Notes under the pieces: generated by a model
Databases searched by the model: none
What the model saw: the letters and a program-made list of their open reading frames with translations, nothing else
Told to the model about the DNA's origin: nothing
Part shown: positions 9,170 to 20,795 of the stretch, one piece after another
How the letters are laid out: the number at the start of each line of letters is the position of its first letter
How positions within the stretch are numbered: the first letter of the stretch is position 1
Assembly (NCBI GenBank): GCA_944470555.2
Contig: OX104132.1
Location: 2,737,755 to 2,801,754, forward strand
Source: Heterobilharzia americana
Lineage: Eukaryota > Platyhelminthes > Trematoda > Strigeidida > Schistosomatidae
DNA: 64,000 bases
Direction: 5' to 3'
Made by a program: the position numbers and the translations under genes

Positions 9170-12137
9170 ACCCAACCAGGTAAGCGCTCATCCTGCGAAA
9201 ATACACAACCAGACCTCCTCTCTCACCAGGCACACTCTAACATGTATGTACAGCAACGTTAGGGGGCTAAGAGGGAAGGTAGCAGAAATGAGGACGCTGC
9301 GTGAACATCAGCACTCCGACATCATATTCATCACCGAATCCTGGCTCTCGTCGGACATCTCCGACGAAGAGATGAATGTTACTGGCATGGAACTCTTCCG
9401 CAGGGACAGGGAGCTCAGAGCAGGAGGGGGAGTGGCTCTCTACGTAAACTCCGTTTAAAGGCAAGGGCGTTAAGCGATACGGCTTTAACCCAGCTCTCAG
9501 AATCTCTGTGGTGCTACTTCACACTCCACTATGCCAAATACCTGCTCGGAGTTATATATCGGTCCCCCACCAGCTCCCCTACACATAAGGAAATGATCAT
9601 CAAGGCTATCTTAACGACTTCCTCTGCAAATTACGATTCCGTAGTCATTGCCGGCGACTTCAACACCCCGTCCATCCTCTTCGAGACGGAAGGGAGACGC
9701 ATCAGATCCTTCAATCAGAAGCTGAAGGATGCAATTAAGACTGCTGGCCTCTCAGAGAAAGTGGGTGATGCTACACGCTGGGGACCTAACGGAAACGCAT
9801 CGCGCCTTGACTACGTTCTGACGAACGATGAACTTCTCATTGAGGATGTTTGCATCCAACCTCCCCTTGGCCTCAGTGACCACGCTGTAATCACCTTCTC
9901 CATGATAACTAGGGAGGCTCTGCAACTGGAGACGCCCAACACCTTCCCTTGCTACAGCAAGGCCAACTATGAGACCATGAGGGACTACCTCATGAATGCA
10001 TCATGGCCAGTGGACTGGACTCATCTCACAATAGATGAACACTGGTTGGAGGTGAAGAAAATAATCACTGGGGCCATCAGTCACAGTGTACCAGAAGTAA
10101 CACACAGACAATCAATGAGAACCTCATGGTTAAAGCGTGGGACAGAGAGGCTTATCCGGAGCAAGAAGCAGGCTTGGTTCAAGTGGCGTACATCACGCAG
10201 GGAGTCTGACTTCTTGAACTACAAAAGGATTCGCAATCTCTGTAACATTAGAGTGCGTAACGACAGATTTTCCTACCAAACAAACTTGGCAGCGAGGTTA
10301 CAAAGCAACCCCAAAAACCTGTACCGCTTCATGTCAAGAAGAAAGTCGACCAGTAAGGGAGTGAATCTTGTCACAGGCCATGACGGGAGTGTGCTAAGCA
10401 GTCTAGAGATTGCCGAGCTTTTGAGCTCACACTTCCAAGCCCAACTCAGCACTGACACAAGATCCACACCGACTCGCCACGACACCGACCAGGTCGCAAA
10501 TAACGAATACCTCTGTCACGTCTCTATTACAGAGAAAAAGGTGTTCGAGAAGCTATCTAGGCTACGTCCGGGCAAGTCCCCTGGCTGCGATAACCTGAAA
10601 CCAGTGGTTCTGAAAAACTGCGCCGAGGTGCTTACCAAACCACTTCGCAACCTCTTTGAGCACTCAATAGACTCGTGCAAACTCCCTAAAGAATGGAAGA
10701 GCGCCATCTTGTCACCCATCTTCAAGGGAGGAGACAGAAAAAGCCCTGGCAGCTACAGGCCAATTGCCCTACTCCCTATTGTGTCGAAAGTGTTGGAAAG
10801 CCTGGTAGCTGACACCATCTGGGAATTCCTCAATAGGAAAACACTGTCCATACTGCTCAGCACGGCTTTCGTAGTGGTCGCTCATGTGCCACCAACTTAC
10901 TAACCCTGGGACGACTGGACACAAAGCTGGGATAATAGAAAACCTGTACATGTTGTATTTCTCGACCTAGCCAAAGCATTTGACAGTGTCCCACCCACAG
11001 TACTGCTTCACAAGATCATGTCAGCTGGTATAAGTGGACCCCTACTCTCTTGGTTCAAGGAGTACCTGGAAGGGAGGCAGTTCTGCACTAAAGTGAACAG
11101 AATAAGGTCGGAGTGGAGACCTCGACGTCAGGAGTATCCCAAGGAGCAATCCTAGGACCGCTTCTGTTCCTCCTGTTTGTCAACGATCTGCCAGACAAAA
11201 TATCCTCACCCATCCTCCTCTTCGCTGACGACATAAAAATTTGGAGGGTGGTAAACGAAGAAGCTGATTGTGCAGCACTACAAAAGGACTTGCAGCAACT
11301 CGAGCTCTGGTCGTCGGAAAATGGCCTGAGCTTCAACTGGAAAAGTGCAAAGTAATGCACATCAGTAAAAATGAGGCAAGTACGACCGACTTCCAGTACA
11401 TGTTGAGCAACCGTGCTATCACCAGAGTGTCCATGGAGAAAGATTTGGGGCTCAACTTCTCCGACACCTTGGACACCAGCTCCAACTACAAAGGTATGAC
11501 AACCAGAGCGAACGCCATTCTACACTTTCTGCGTAGACAGCTTGGCGCCCTCACTCCCGAACTCTTCCTCACCATTTTCAAATCCTACGTGCGGCCGCAC
11601 CTAGAGGTCTTCAATACGGTGGCTCCTCCAACACTCAAGAGAGACTCTAATCTCCTTGAAAGAATACAAAGAACTGCAACAAAATGTGTTGTGGGGCTAA
11701 GGGGAAAGACGTATCCTGAAAGACTTAAACACCTCAACCTATTTACCTTGGGTTATCGCAGGAAAAGGGGTGACCTCATTATGGCATACAAGATCGCCCA
11801 TCAGGCAGACCATGCAAACAAATCAATTTTGCCTGCAACTGAACGATCTTCACGAGGAAACCCCATTAAGATAGCACACCAGAGAGCCAACACCACACTC
11901 AGGTCCAAATTTTTCTCCCTGAGAGTATGTGCTTTATGGAATGCCTTACCGCGACACATCGTTATAGCTCCTTCAATCGACTCTTTCAAGAGGCGATTAG
12001 ACAGTTATGTCACCTCGCATGGACTACCACGGACGTACTCAGGTAGTCACCAACCTCAGTACCCCCAACTCCCTCCTAACTACCACTCACTATCTCTCTC
12101 CTTAATACACCCACATTACCTACTAATTCTTCTGTAG
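9150..12137 (+). pseudogene. CR1-like ORF2 (endonuclease-RT), left arm, frameshifted
   Basis: The AP-endonuclease-like N-terminus (YSNVRGLRGK, FITESWLSSD, GDFNTPS, LSDHAVI) covers about 9150-9900. The RT follows: LRPGKSPGCDNLKP, SYRPIALLPIVSKVLE, VFLDLAKAFDSVPP, GAILGPLLFLLFVND and FADD near 11220. The tail includes RRQLGALTPELFL and ALWNALPRHI up to 12137. Frames break near 9455 (one base lost), 10900, 11110 and 11350. The breaks near 11110 and 11350 are shared with the right arm, so the element was dead before the arms duplicated. Confidence 0.9.
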
Positions 12138-12582
12138 GAACCAAACCCACGCGACCATTCGGGCAATTCCCAAATACTTTTCTTTCGTTCTCATTTCTCT
12201 TTTCACCCTCCTTTTCTTCTCCTTCCCTTTTCTCTTCCCTATATTGTTATTATATTTTTCCTCTTTTTTTTCTTCTTCTTTATTCTCTCTTCATTCCTTT
12301 ACCACTACCTTACTATTCTCTTTCAGGTACCTACACAGACAGGAGTCACGGTTGTTCTCTAAACTTCCAGCAACCCGTAGCTCCCTAATCACTCTACAAA
12401 TTACAACCTACTAACCCACAAAACATCCACCTCACCGAAGCTAAAAGCAAGAAAGCAGAGGGGATTTCCTCGTCCACTGCAGGAGTGAACCGAACAACTC
12501 GGACCAAGCCCTAAGAACTAGACGCGAGAGATCAGAGACTACCAGTTTTCTACGATCGCACTATCAACATTGGATATTGGAT

Positions 12583-13044
12583 CATATGGAATTTGGTAGA
12601 TTATATTATTTTGCCTAATTGGTTCTATTGGATCCTTTTGCTGACAAAGCTTAACTCTAAGTGAGTTTGTTGGTTTAAATGCCACCCTAATTCCAACCTT
12701 GTTGACAATCCTACGTATGGTTTCTGATGTTCCTTCCTTGTATGCTATCACAATAGAGGTGTTGATTTCCTTTCTACTTATGTTGTCACTATTATTTGTA
12801 TTAGTGTTATTATTTTGCTCCTTATGTGTTTGTATGAATTTCTTGATAAAATGATGGGGATAATTATTAAATATTAAGGCTTCTTTTATGTGTTTCAATT
12901 CCTTATTTAAGTTCTTACAATGACTAGTGAGTTTCTTAGCTCTGTTATTTAGACATTTGACTAAACCCGCATTAACTGACACTGGATGAAATGACTTGAA
13001 GTCTACATACCTGTTAGAATGTGTTGCTTTCTTTTAGACAGATA
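12583..13044 (-). mobile_element. Penelope-like element A, linker region
   Basis: The minus-strand frame 12982-12583 reads LVKCLNNRAKKLTSH, then HIKEALIFNNYPHHFIKKFI, RIVNKVGIRVAFKPTNSLR and NNIIYQIPY, typical of the region between RT thumb and GIY-YIG domain in Penelope-like proteins. Upstream, NRYVDFKSFHP continues to about 13040. The frame ends where the CR1-like element entered; the rest of the endonuclease is at 7271-7721. The 147-codon frame is identical in the right arm. Confidence 0.75.
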
Positions 13045-14203
13045 TTTGGACTGTAGTTCAGTGGTTATCACCAATTGATTCACTTCATATCAGTATTCGT
13101 AGTGAACTCAGAATTCCATCTTCTGAATGTCTTTCTCTTGGAAATAACACCAGACAGCTTGCTTCACAGACTGATTTATAGGAAGCCTACATGGAATGGT
13201 CAATACTTGAATTTACATTGTTGGGTACCCCTGTCAGCCGGAAAACCAATTTCATCCATTCATTTATCTTCAAGAATCAGAAGAATCTGCACGAGTCATA
13301 CTACGGACGATGAATTAAACAAACTGAGGAGAATTCTCATTCGAAATCGATACTCATCCAGATTTATTGAGAAGAAGTTGAAATTGAGAGAGAATACGGA
13401 GCAAGTACTCATAGTTGCAAAGAACACCTTGTTTATGAAGGTTGGTTTCAAAGGTGATAGGGCAGCAGAGATTGTGAAGAATTGGCTGTCCAGATCACTG
13501 AACAAGACATTCTTTTGTGAGTAGCTACAGATCAGCCAGCTTCTCTAATCACCGATTGGTTCTCGAGTGCGTTAACGAGAAGTTGACAGTTTGGGCCACC
13601 TCAATGTGTGTTGACCAATTGACTTGGTCATGTGGAACTAGTTATGTAGGCCGTGTGAAGTGCTCACTTCACACACGTACCTTGAGTACTAACCTGTATG
13701 GTTGTCGAGGGGAGAATATAAATCAATTAACAGTTCAATTGTTGAACATTTGGTCAACTCCTAACATGAAGCTCGACTAGAGTTCTCCTTCACTTTCATT
13801 CATACAGTCAAATGAAAAGGTTGGAAAGGAATACATCTTCGACAATTGTGTAGCATAGCAGAAGCACTGGTAATTCATCAATTCCAACCTGATCTCTGCA
13901 TCCACAACAAGTATATTCAATCTCTTATCTTACCACACGAAGTCTTAACACTTTCAAAATCTTGTTTTAATTTCATTACAATTACTTAGTTTATCATTAT
14001 CACCTACTTCATCACCTATATCTCATTGTTCACCTTCTTCTCAAGCATTTCTCATCTACCAACACCAGTTTTCACCTTTGTCAAACTCCTTGCCTTCCTC
14101 ATTATTTCCATTGTCGAAAAGATTATTATCCAACTACTTTGCATTCTTCATTTCGTTTTGTTTTAAGCACGAACTGGCTTAATGATGTAAGTATGCCTTA
14201 TTG
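13045..14203 (+). mobile_element. Penelope-like element B, C-terminal half
   Basis: The plus-strand frames at 13075-13524 (LIYRKPTWNGQYLNLHCWVP, thumb and linker) and 13517-13780 (CGTSYVGRVKCSLHTR, GIY-YIG-like) continue the RT half at 6831-7270. The element ends near 14203 at TATGCCTTATTG, where its four copies diverge. It has the same frameshift near SLHTR as the outer left-arm copy, while both right-arm copies keep the frame. Confidence 0.75.
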
Positions 14204-14912
14204 TTTCGTAGAAGACCGTTATTTGTGTGTAATATATCTATGTATTGGACTGTCTTGAGTGTTTTGAAAACTGTGATCAATTTGCACATTCTTTACTGAT
14301 ATCTCTCAGAGCTACCAAACGTTCATATATCTGTATTTATCGAGAGATTCACATCATCTCATAATTGATACTAATATAATTATCTGACAGAAGGAGCATG
14401 AAATATAATGTCAGCGTATACAAGAGATCTAGCTAACGATTTGATAATTCTATCATTCAAATTCCATGAGATACAAACATCAGTAAAGACACGAATATTT
14501 GACAAAATCGATTGCCGATTGCCTCTATCCAACTAACATCTAGTAATATGTATCAATGTGATGATGAGCTTCCTATCTTGATTGTCACATTCAAAATATG
14601 ATGGATAAGATTTGGTCTACACTCATGACTAGACAACATGAAATTGGTTGTACTCCCATAGCCAACCAATATAGATAAATCAGTCTTACAGGAGGTTAGT
14701 CACTACCCGAATAATTCAGTGATAAAGTTGCTGATACATATTCGAATGTCAAGAGAGATATCAATTTCGTTAAGGTTACAGATATGTCTTGATAATAAAT
14801 GGGAAATAGCACAAAATGTATGTTTAAGGCTTCCCTTCAACCAATTAACAAAGCTGATTTATTTAACATGTTCATTAAACATTATAAAATAATCAGATAT
14901 AAATTTATAACA
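14204..14912. other. Intergenic, 3' side of LicD-like gene
   Basis: AT-rich sequence without coding signal, except a canonical AATAAA (reverse complement) at 14858-14863, about 50 bp after the LicD-like stop codon. Probably host sequence belonging to the LicD-like locus. Confidence 0.5.
14858..14863 (-). terminator. Polyadenylation signal AATAAA
   Basis: Exact AATAAA on the minus strand about 50 bp downstream of the stop codon of the LicD-like gene; conserved in the mirror copy at 32993-32998. Confidence 0.6.
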
Positions 14913-16115
14913 TCATATTCTATAGCTTAAACCATATGTTTCAACTTGAGTATTATGATATGGCATTGGTAGTTCAATTGTGTGTATAACTACCTTTTTA
15001 GAATGTTTTGTTTGAATGACTAGATTTTCTTTACCCCAAATAATTTTATTTGAATATTTTTCATAACTTTTCTTTTTCAACAAAGTATGAATAATGTTTA
15101 TTCGATTTCTATTTGATATTCTATGTTCAACAAAAGTATATTTTTCATTTAAATCTTTACATAATATAGATATTTGATCATAAGCCTTTTGATAAACATG
15201 TGAATAACCAGTTTCACAATCATTACCATAGAAACCTTGATAAATTAAAAAGGCTAATGTATCTTTTGGTGTAGGATACCAATTATTATTCAATGGACGA
15301 TAATATAATGGGAATATAATTGATTTTGGAAACCATATTTGATCTCTTATAACATAAATATGTGTTAGATTAGATAAATAAAAAAATAAATCTATATAAG
15401 GCCAACCCCATGGATACTTTGAAGTTTTTCTACTTTGTTCATAATCTATTTCTGTATCATTTTCTTCTGGAAGTATTTTAGTACATAACTTATCAATATC
15501 ACCTTCAATATATTGTAGATTAGTATTATTATTATTAGTGAATAATTTTCTGACAATATGTTGTATACTTCCATCAATCAATAAATCAGCATCATCATCC
15601 CATGGAATAAAATCATGATGCCTAAATGATCCAAGAAGTGTACCACCATATAACATAAATCTATCACCTAAATTATTTTCATACATTTTATCAGCAAATA
15701 ATTTTATAAGATAATTTATTAATTTACGTTGATTAGTACTAAATATTGGTTGAAATGCTGAAGGTAAACTACTTCTTGACTTATTGAAAAGTTTTCTTCC
15801 ACTTGGTAATTTTGCAACTGATGGAGATGGCCATAATATACTTGATAAGTTAGGTAGTATTAAATTCTTTTCAAATAAACCTTTTGGAAAAACTTTAAAA
15901 TGATTCATTTGTTCATCTTCTATAGCCAATGATGATGATGATGATGATGCTGAATAGTTAGAGAAGAATACATTCCATGGTTCCTCATTCATTATATATA
16001 AATAACTACAACAACACCAGAATAAACAAATCAATAAAATTGATATCAATATGTAGAACAGTTTTTTAGATATTGTTTTAATGCAGATTTGTGGAAATAT
16101 ATTTATCTCCTTCAT
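14913..16115 (-). CDS. LicD/fukutin-family membrane protein, left copy
   Basis: An intact, intronless 400-codon frame. Residues about 19-42 form one hydrophobic segment after a short basic N-terminus, as in type II Golgi or ER membrane proteins. A Ser-rich stretch (57-62) and a stem follow. The family signature is GTLLGSFRHHDFIPWDDD (about 158-175), whose aspartates are the expected metal and nucleotide-binding residues of LicD nucleotidyltransferases. WPYIDLFFY (238-246) is the second conserved block and NNWYPTPKD (277-285) the third. Known members add phosphocholine or ribitol/glycerol phosphate to glycans; the substrate here cannot be told. Codon use is A/T-rich, unlike the transposons, which supports a host gene. 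It differs from the right copy at residue 211 (Cys here, Tyr there). Confidence 0.88.
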   Translation of the reverse strand: MKEINIFPQICIKTISKKLFYILISILLICLFWCCCSYLYIMNEEPWNVFFSNYSASSSSSSLAIEDEQMNHFKVFPKGLFEKNLILPNLSSILWPSPSVAKLPSGRKLFNKSRSSLPSAFQPIFSTNQRKLINYLIKLFADKMYENNLGDRFMLYGGTLLGSFRHHDFIPWDDDADLLIDGSIQHIVRKLFTNNNNTNLQYIEGDIDKLCTKILPEENDTEIDYEQSRKTSKYPWGWPYIDLFFYLSNLTHIYVIRDQIWFPKSIIFPLYYRPLNNNWYPTPKDTLAFLIYQGFYGNDCETGYSHVYQKAYDQISILCKDLNEKYTFVEHRISNRNRINIIHTLLKKKSYEKYSNKIIWGKENLVIQTKHSKKVVIHTIELPMPYHNTQVETYGLSYRI

Positions 16116-16299
16116 TTTTTTTATTGTTTGATAATAAATAATTATTAGATAGTTGATGATATAATCTGACTATTGGATGGATTTATACGAGTAGGAGGAT
16201 ATTCTATAAATATCTAAAAGGAAGATAAACACAATAGAGTAATGAAAATGAAAACTGGTTGAGTATAGATAATGTATCAAATGTATCAATCTGTGTTGG

Positions 16300-16370
16300 T
16301 TATCATGCCTCACTGGTGTAGTGGATAACCGTTTAGCGTTTGAAGTGATAAGGTTTTGAGTAAATCCATC
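16300..16370 (+). repeat. tRNA-like SINE relic upstream of LicD-like gene
   Basis: The sequence GCCTCACTGGTGTAGTGG resembles a tRNA 5' end with an A box; the B-box position (GGTTTTGAGTAAATCC) is degenerate and no cloverleaf closes. It is also present in the right arm. A tRNA-derived retroposon remnant, not a functional tRNA. Confidence 0.35.
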
Positions 16371-16442
16371 TGACAACTCGGTAAAAGGAAGAAACACGTA
16401 TTAAACTAGGTTGTTCTGCTAGCCACAACCAAGTAAACTACT

Positions 16443-18345
16443 ATAATATTGAAAAAAGCCTTTGATAGCGTCTACCGATAAGTAATTAGGCAGATAGTTG
16501 CTTCAACACTACGGAGTACCACAAATCTATATCAATCTCATTCAATAGCTATATGACGACGTCACATGCCAAGTGATTCACAATGAAAGCTGAGTGACAC
16601 CTTTGAAATGAAAACAGGAAGGAGTAAGACAAGACTGCATATTAACACACATGATGCTCCTGATTGTGGTGGACTGGATGATGCAACAAACCATGAGGTG
16701 TGAGAAGATAGACGTAGACCAGGTGGATTGATGAGAACTGCTTAGAAGATTTGGATTTCGCAGACGATGATTTATGTCGGATGTCTTGCAGCACAAACTC
16801 GAAGATGTAGAGAATAGGACTAAAATGTTAAGAGAAGAGGCAGAGCAGGAAAAGCGGACTTCAAGTGAATGTAGATAAGATGGAGATGATGAAGATACCC
16901 AACCAACAACAGCATCAACAACAAGCAACAATCACCATTAACGGGAGAAATCTAAACGAAATTGTTTCTTTTACTTACTCAAGTAAGCAGAATTGTTTCA
17001 ATTACAGGCGGCGACACAGACGAGGATGTGAAAACCAGTATCGGGAAGAGAGTAAGACAGACCTTCTTTCACTGATCTGAAATCAGTATGGAGATCTACT
17101 GCAGTCAGCACAAAGCGTGAACAAGATCTGGATTTGCAACACTAATGCTGTATGGTTGAGAAACCTGGTGCGTCACGAAAGGGATTTTCAAGAAACTATA
17201 GACATTCATCAATACCTGTCTACACTGGCTCGGTAGTGAAGATCAGATGGAGAGAATAATGATAATAAGAAACAGGGGACTGACTCTGACAACGAACCAA
17301 CGAAGCAAGGACCTACAGCCCAACAAATATGCCAAAGCAGAAACTGGAGATGGATTGGGCATACACTGAGAAGGCCGACTGGGGACATCCGCGTCAGGCC
17401 AGGTACTCGAGTGGAACCAGATGGGGAAACGACGAGTTGGGCGAGGGTGTCCGAGGGTGACATGGATGAGAGCTTGTGGGCAGTGGTAGAGCCAGGTTCA
17501 AACGATTTCAGAGAACATCATCATCATCATTATCAACATAGGACCAGGCATTACTGCGTAACCCTCCAAGTTGCCACACCTCATATCAGCACATCAAGTA
17601 AAAAGGTAGTGAGGTGAAGGATGAAGATAAGTGAATGCAGTCAAAAGAAATATAAAGTACGAGAAGAAAGGAAAGAGGAGTGACAAAATGGTGAGATTCG
17701 GTTGTTAAGATGAGGATAATGTGTGTATACATCTGCGCCACTGACTTCGGTTCTGAGCCATATCACCTAGGGTCTCCAACCACTGGTTCCTCTTGTCCCG
17801 CGGACCCCAACCACCTAGTCTGCATCGTCCTACATGACTTAAACCAACAGTCAGAGACTTCATACATTGGTGCCATGTTTTAGTCTGGCTACCTCGGGCC
17901 TTTTTCCAGCCTGAACCCACCTCAGCCAACATTGTGTGACGAGGCAATCGGTGACTAGGCATACGTAGTACGTGTCCCAACCATCTCAGTCGATGAAGGT
18001 TCACAACCTCGTCAACTGACTTACCTCTTCTCCCTAAAACTCTACACCTGACTTTTGCATTACTCACGTGGTGTGGTGACACCACGGAATACATCCTATA
18101 TTACGAAGGCAACGATGGTCAAACACCTGAAGCCTTTTTGTATCCTCCACTTTCAATGGCCATGTTTCACAGCCGTATAGTAGAACAGAGCGGACTGCTG
18201 TGCAGTACACGCGACCCTTAATAGACAAACGAATATCACGGCGGCGCCATAGGTGGCGCAAATTGGCAAAAGCCAATCGAGCCTTTTGTATCCGTGGTGC
18301 TGCTGAAGCCGTCTGTTCCACTACGAACCCAAGGGACAAATAATA
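16443..18345 (+). mobile_element. RTE-like element (family B), split by family A
   Basis: Frames starting with KAFDSVYR near 16450 continue through LIQ.LYDDV.CQVIHNG, GRSKTRLHINT, a damaged DLDFADD region near 16745-16770 and the KIPNQQ..TINGRNL block near 16890-16960. The tail matches the WNP.GKRR segment near 17410. It breaks at 17517, where a family A element sits in reverse, and resumes at 18296 with TGCTGCTGAAGCCGTCTG and a short (AAT)n end. Multiple frameshifts; inactive. Confidence 0.75.
17518..18295 (-). mobile_element. RTE-like element (family A) nested in family B
   Basis: The minus strand encodes the C-terminal tail of an RTE-type [62 protein letters not shown], and a last block with GWGPRDKRNQWLETLGDMAQ. 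It is 5' truncated and interrupted by one frameshift near 18080. The 3' end is a GAT/ATG trinucleotide run (17518-17536), the signature of family A here. Motifs recall the schistosome SR2/SjR2 group, from memory. Confidence 0.8.
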
Positions 18346-18745
18346 GTAATAATAACCGTAAGGGTATAGTTTAGTATACGTATAGTAATAGTGTAGGAAT
18401 ACTACAGTAGTAGTAAAGTACGTTGATATTATGGTGTAGTATAGTAGCAGTATAGTTTAGTATGCTGGTAGCATGGCATCAGGTGAGTTTAGTATAGTAG
18501 TGTATAGTAATGGTTTATGATAGTTATAGCATCGTAGTAGTATAGTACAGTGATGGTATGGTATAGTATGCTGACATTTTATTATAGTAATTGTATAATA
18601 TGATAATGATGTAGGATAGTATAGTTTAGTATCCCAATAGTGTAGTAAGAGTATACCATAGAAATAGTATAGCATTGTAGAGCATACTACATTAGTAGTA
18701 TAGCATAGTAACAGTAGAATACATCCTAGTATAGTATGATGTCCT
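18346..18745. repeat. Degenerate TAGTA tandem repeat
   Basis: About 400 bp made of variants of TATAGTA with short spacers (GTATAGTTTAGTATG, TAGTAGTATAGTACAG and similar). It is mirrored at about 29110-29509. It probably expanded from the trinucleotide tail of the RTE-B element just upstream. Confidence 0.8.
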
Positions 18746-19036
18746 AGTAAATGGAATTAACAATGATTAAGTAAGGATATGAATAAAAGTCAGTTTAATC
18801 CTCAGAGAAAGAGAAATAATCACGTTCAAAATGTTTCCATCACGTTTATTTCATTGTTCACATATAGGACGAAGAGGAGACACAGGAAATGACAACAATT
18901 CATAGTCATTATGGTTTTCTATCCTTTGTTATCCTTTGTCTAACTCACATCATCTTCATGTATATTCTAGTTTTCTAGTGAATTATTCATTATTTCTTAG
19001 TATTTCAACCCTATTTTTCTTTGTTAAACTTTATAG

Positions 19037-19131
19037 CTTTGTATACTGGATCTAGTTCAGATGATGATGAAATTGAAAGTCAACCACGTGAAAATCCAAG
19101 AGAACGTTATATGAAAGCAGGATTAAGAGCC
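19037..19131 (+). CDS. Orphan host exon, acidic 31-residue segment
   Basis: A 95-nt open segment between a consensus acceptor (TTAAACTTTATAG) and donor (GTAAGC). In the phase set by the acceptor it encodes LYTGSSSDDDEIESQPRENP followed by RERYMKAGLRA. The Ser/Asp-rich composition and clean splice sites suggest a host exon. No flanking exon is recognisable nearby, and I do not recognise the protein. An identical exon lies in the right arm on the opposite strand. Confidence 0.45.
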
Positions 19132-19274
19132 GTAAGCATAAGTTTACACTTATTTTCTTCTCTAATTTATCCACTAGATTTCGTCCATATCGAATTGTTT
19201 TGCAAGCGTATAGACTTATGTAGTTTCTTCTTGTCGTCCCTGTAGAAACAGTGTTGTGAATAAAGTGCATGTTT

Positions 19275-19665
19275 ATTAATATTATTATTGTTATTACTAT
19301 TACTATTATTATTATGATCATTATTATTAGTGCCTTGGGTTGTTAGCGGAACATAGGGATTGAGTATCACGTCTCCATTCCACTCTGTTCTCTGCAATCT
19401 TTTCAACCTGGCTCCACGATTGCTCCCAAGCTCTCATTTCTTCCTCACATCATCTCCTCCATGTCAACCTCAACTGGGAAACTCAACACGCCGTTTCCCA
19501 TCTGGGTTCCACTCGAGCACCTAACCAGACGCGTGATGTCCCCAGTCGGCCTTCTCAGCGTATGCCCAATCCGTCTCCCATTTCTGCTTTGATATATTTG
19601 TTGGCCTATAGGTTTTTGCTTCGTTGGTTCGTTGACAGCCAGAGTTGCTTGTTGCCTCCAATCAC
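19275..19665 (-). mobile_element. RTE-like element (family B), short 3' fragment
   Basis: An (ATT)n run (19275-19330) followed by the reverse complement of the RTE-B terminus (GTTCCGCTAACAACCC) and about 330 bp of its C-terminal coding tail. It is head-to-head with the plus-strand family B fragment that follows. Confidence 0.75.
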
Positions 19666-19779
19666 CTAATAGTTGAATGTGCAGAATTCTACAAATAGTT
19701 TTCCATTCTCGTTCATCACCTCACCGAGTGCTTCTCGACCCATGGTTAGTTCTCTTCCTGTGTTATCAGCTTCTAGTTT

Positions 19780-20795
19780 CAGATTCAGATTTTGCTGATG
19801 ATGATTTACATCTAATGTGTTATGTCGCACAAACTGGAAGATTTACAGGCGCAAGCTAACAAGTTGGAAGATGAAGAGGTGGTGAGGGACAAGGCAGCAA
19901 AGACAGGACTTGCTTCAAGTGAAGGTAGAGAAGACAGAGGTGATGAAGTTATTCAGTCAACATCAGCAACAACAACAAGCACCAATCAGCATCAGTGGTA
20001 GGAATCTAAAGGGAGTAATCTCTTTCACCTACTTACCTAAACAGCATCATTTCAACTGCAGGCTACGGCACAAACACAGGCACAGACAAGAATGTGACAG
20101 ACATCCAGGATCGGAAAGACAGCAAGACACGCCTTCCTCTATTAGTCTGAAGTCAGTGTCGAGATCTACTACACTAGACTGCACTGCACTGCACTCCACT
20201 GCAGTCAGCATAAAGCCTGAACAATATTCGGATTTTCAACACTAATGCCAAGTTCATTTCAGTGCTTCGATGTGATGCTTGAGAGACTTGACGCATTACA
20301 TAAAGCATTCCCAATAAACCACAGACATATATAAATAGCTGCCACCTACACTCACCCAATACTCACACTGAAAATCAGCTAGATGGCGAGAATAATGAGA
20401 ATAAGCAATAAACAAGTGACTCTGTCAACAAACCCACCAACCAACCAACCAACCGAGGAGGCGAGCAACGAGGCAAGAAGCTATCATCCAACAAATATGC
20501 AGAAGGCGAAGGTGGAGATGGATTGAGTTGGATTGGGCATACACCGAGAAGACGGTTTGGGTATATCACACACCAGGTGAGGTGATCAAGTGGCGGTGAA
20601 ATGGTAAACGATGTGTTTGTCGTGTGAGGTTGAGATGTAGGAGATGGTGTGAGGAAGAAATGAAAGGTTATGGATATGCATTGGTGGAGGCAGGTTAAAA
20701 GAGAAGAGTGTAGAGAGCCGAGTGAAATGGTGACGTGCTGCTGAAGCTTTACGTTCCACTAGGAACCTAGGGAACAAATATTGGTAATAATAATG
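19780..20795 (+). mobile_element. RTE-like element (family B) fragment
   Basis: Begins at the RT catalytic block (DSDFADDDLHLMC near 19770-19810), then KTEVMKLFSQHQQQQQAPIS near 19925 and GRNLKGVISFTYL, with the tail as in other B copies. It ends near 20795 with a short AATAAT run. Several stops. The mirror copy at about 27060-28075 is almost identical. Confidence 0.75.

Larger units (their letters stand above)
7722..12582 (+). mobile_element. CR1-like non-LTR retrotransposon, left-arm copy
   Basis: A 4.86-kb element with ORF1 (PHD finger) and ORF2 (AP endonuclease plus reverse transcriptase), a pyrimidine-rich 3' UTR (about 12165-12330) and the end motif ATTGGATATTGGAT. It is 5' truncated: it begins at AAAAGGCTTCAG, which lies 270 bp inside ORF1 of the fuller copy at 47450. 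It is inserted in the opposite sense within the GIY-YIG region of PLE-A. Domain order and PHD-bearing ORF1 fit the CR1 clade of schistosome non-LTR elements. Both ORFs are broken. Confidence 0.9.

Noticed and set aside
16300..16370. Functional tRNA gene
   Set aside because: An A-box-like head exists but the B box is degenerate and no cloverleaf can be closed; it is treated as a SINE relic.
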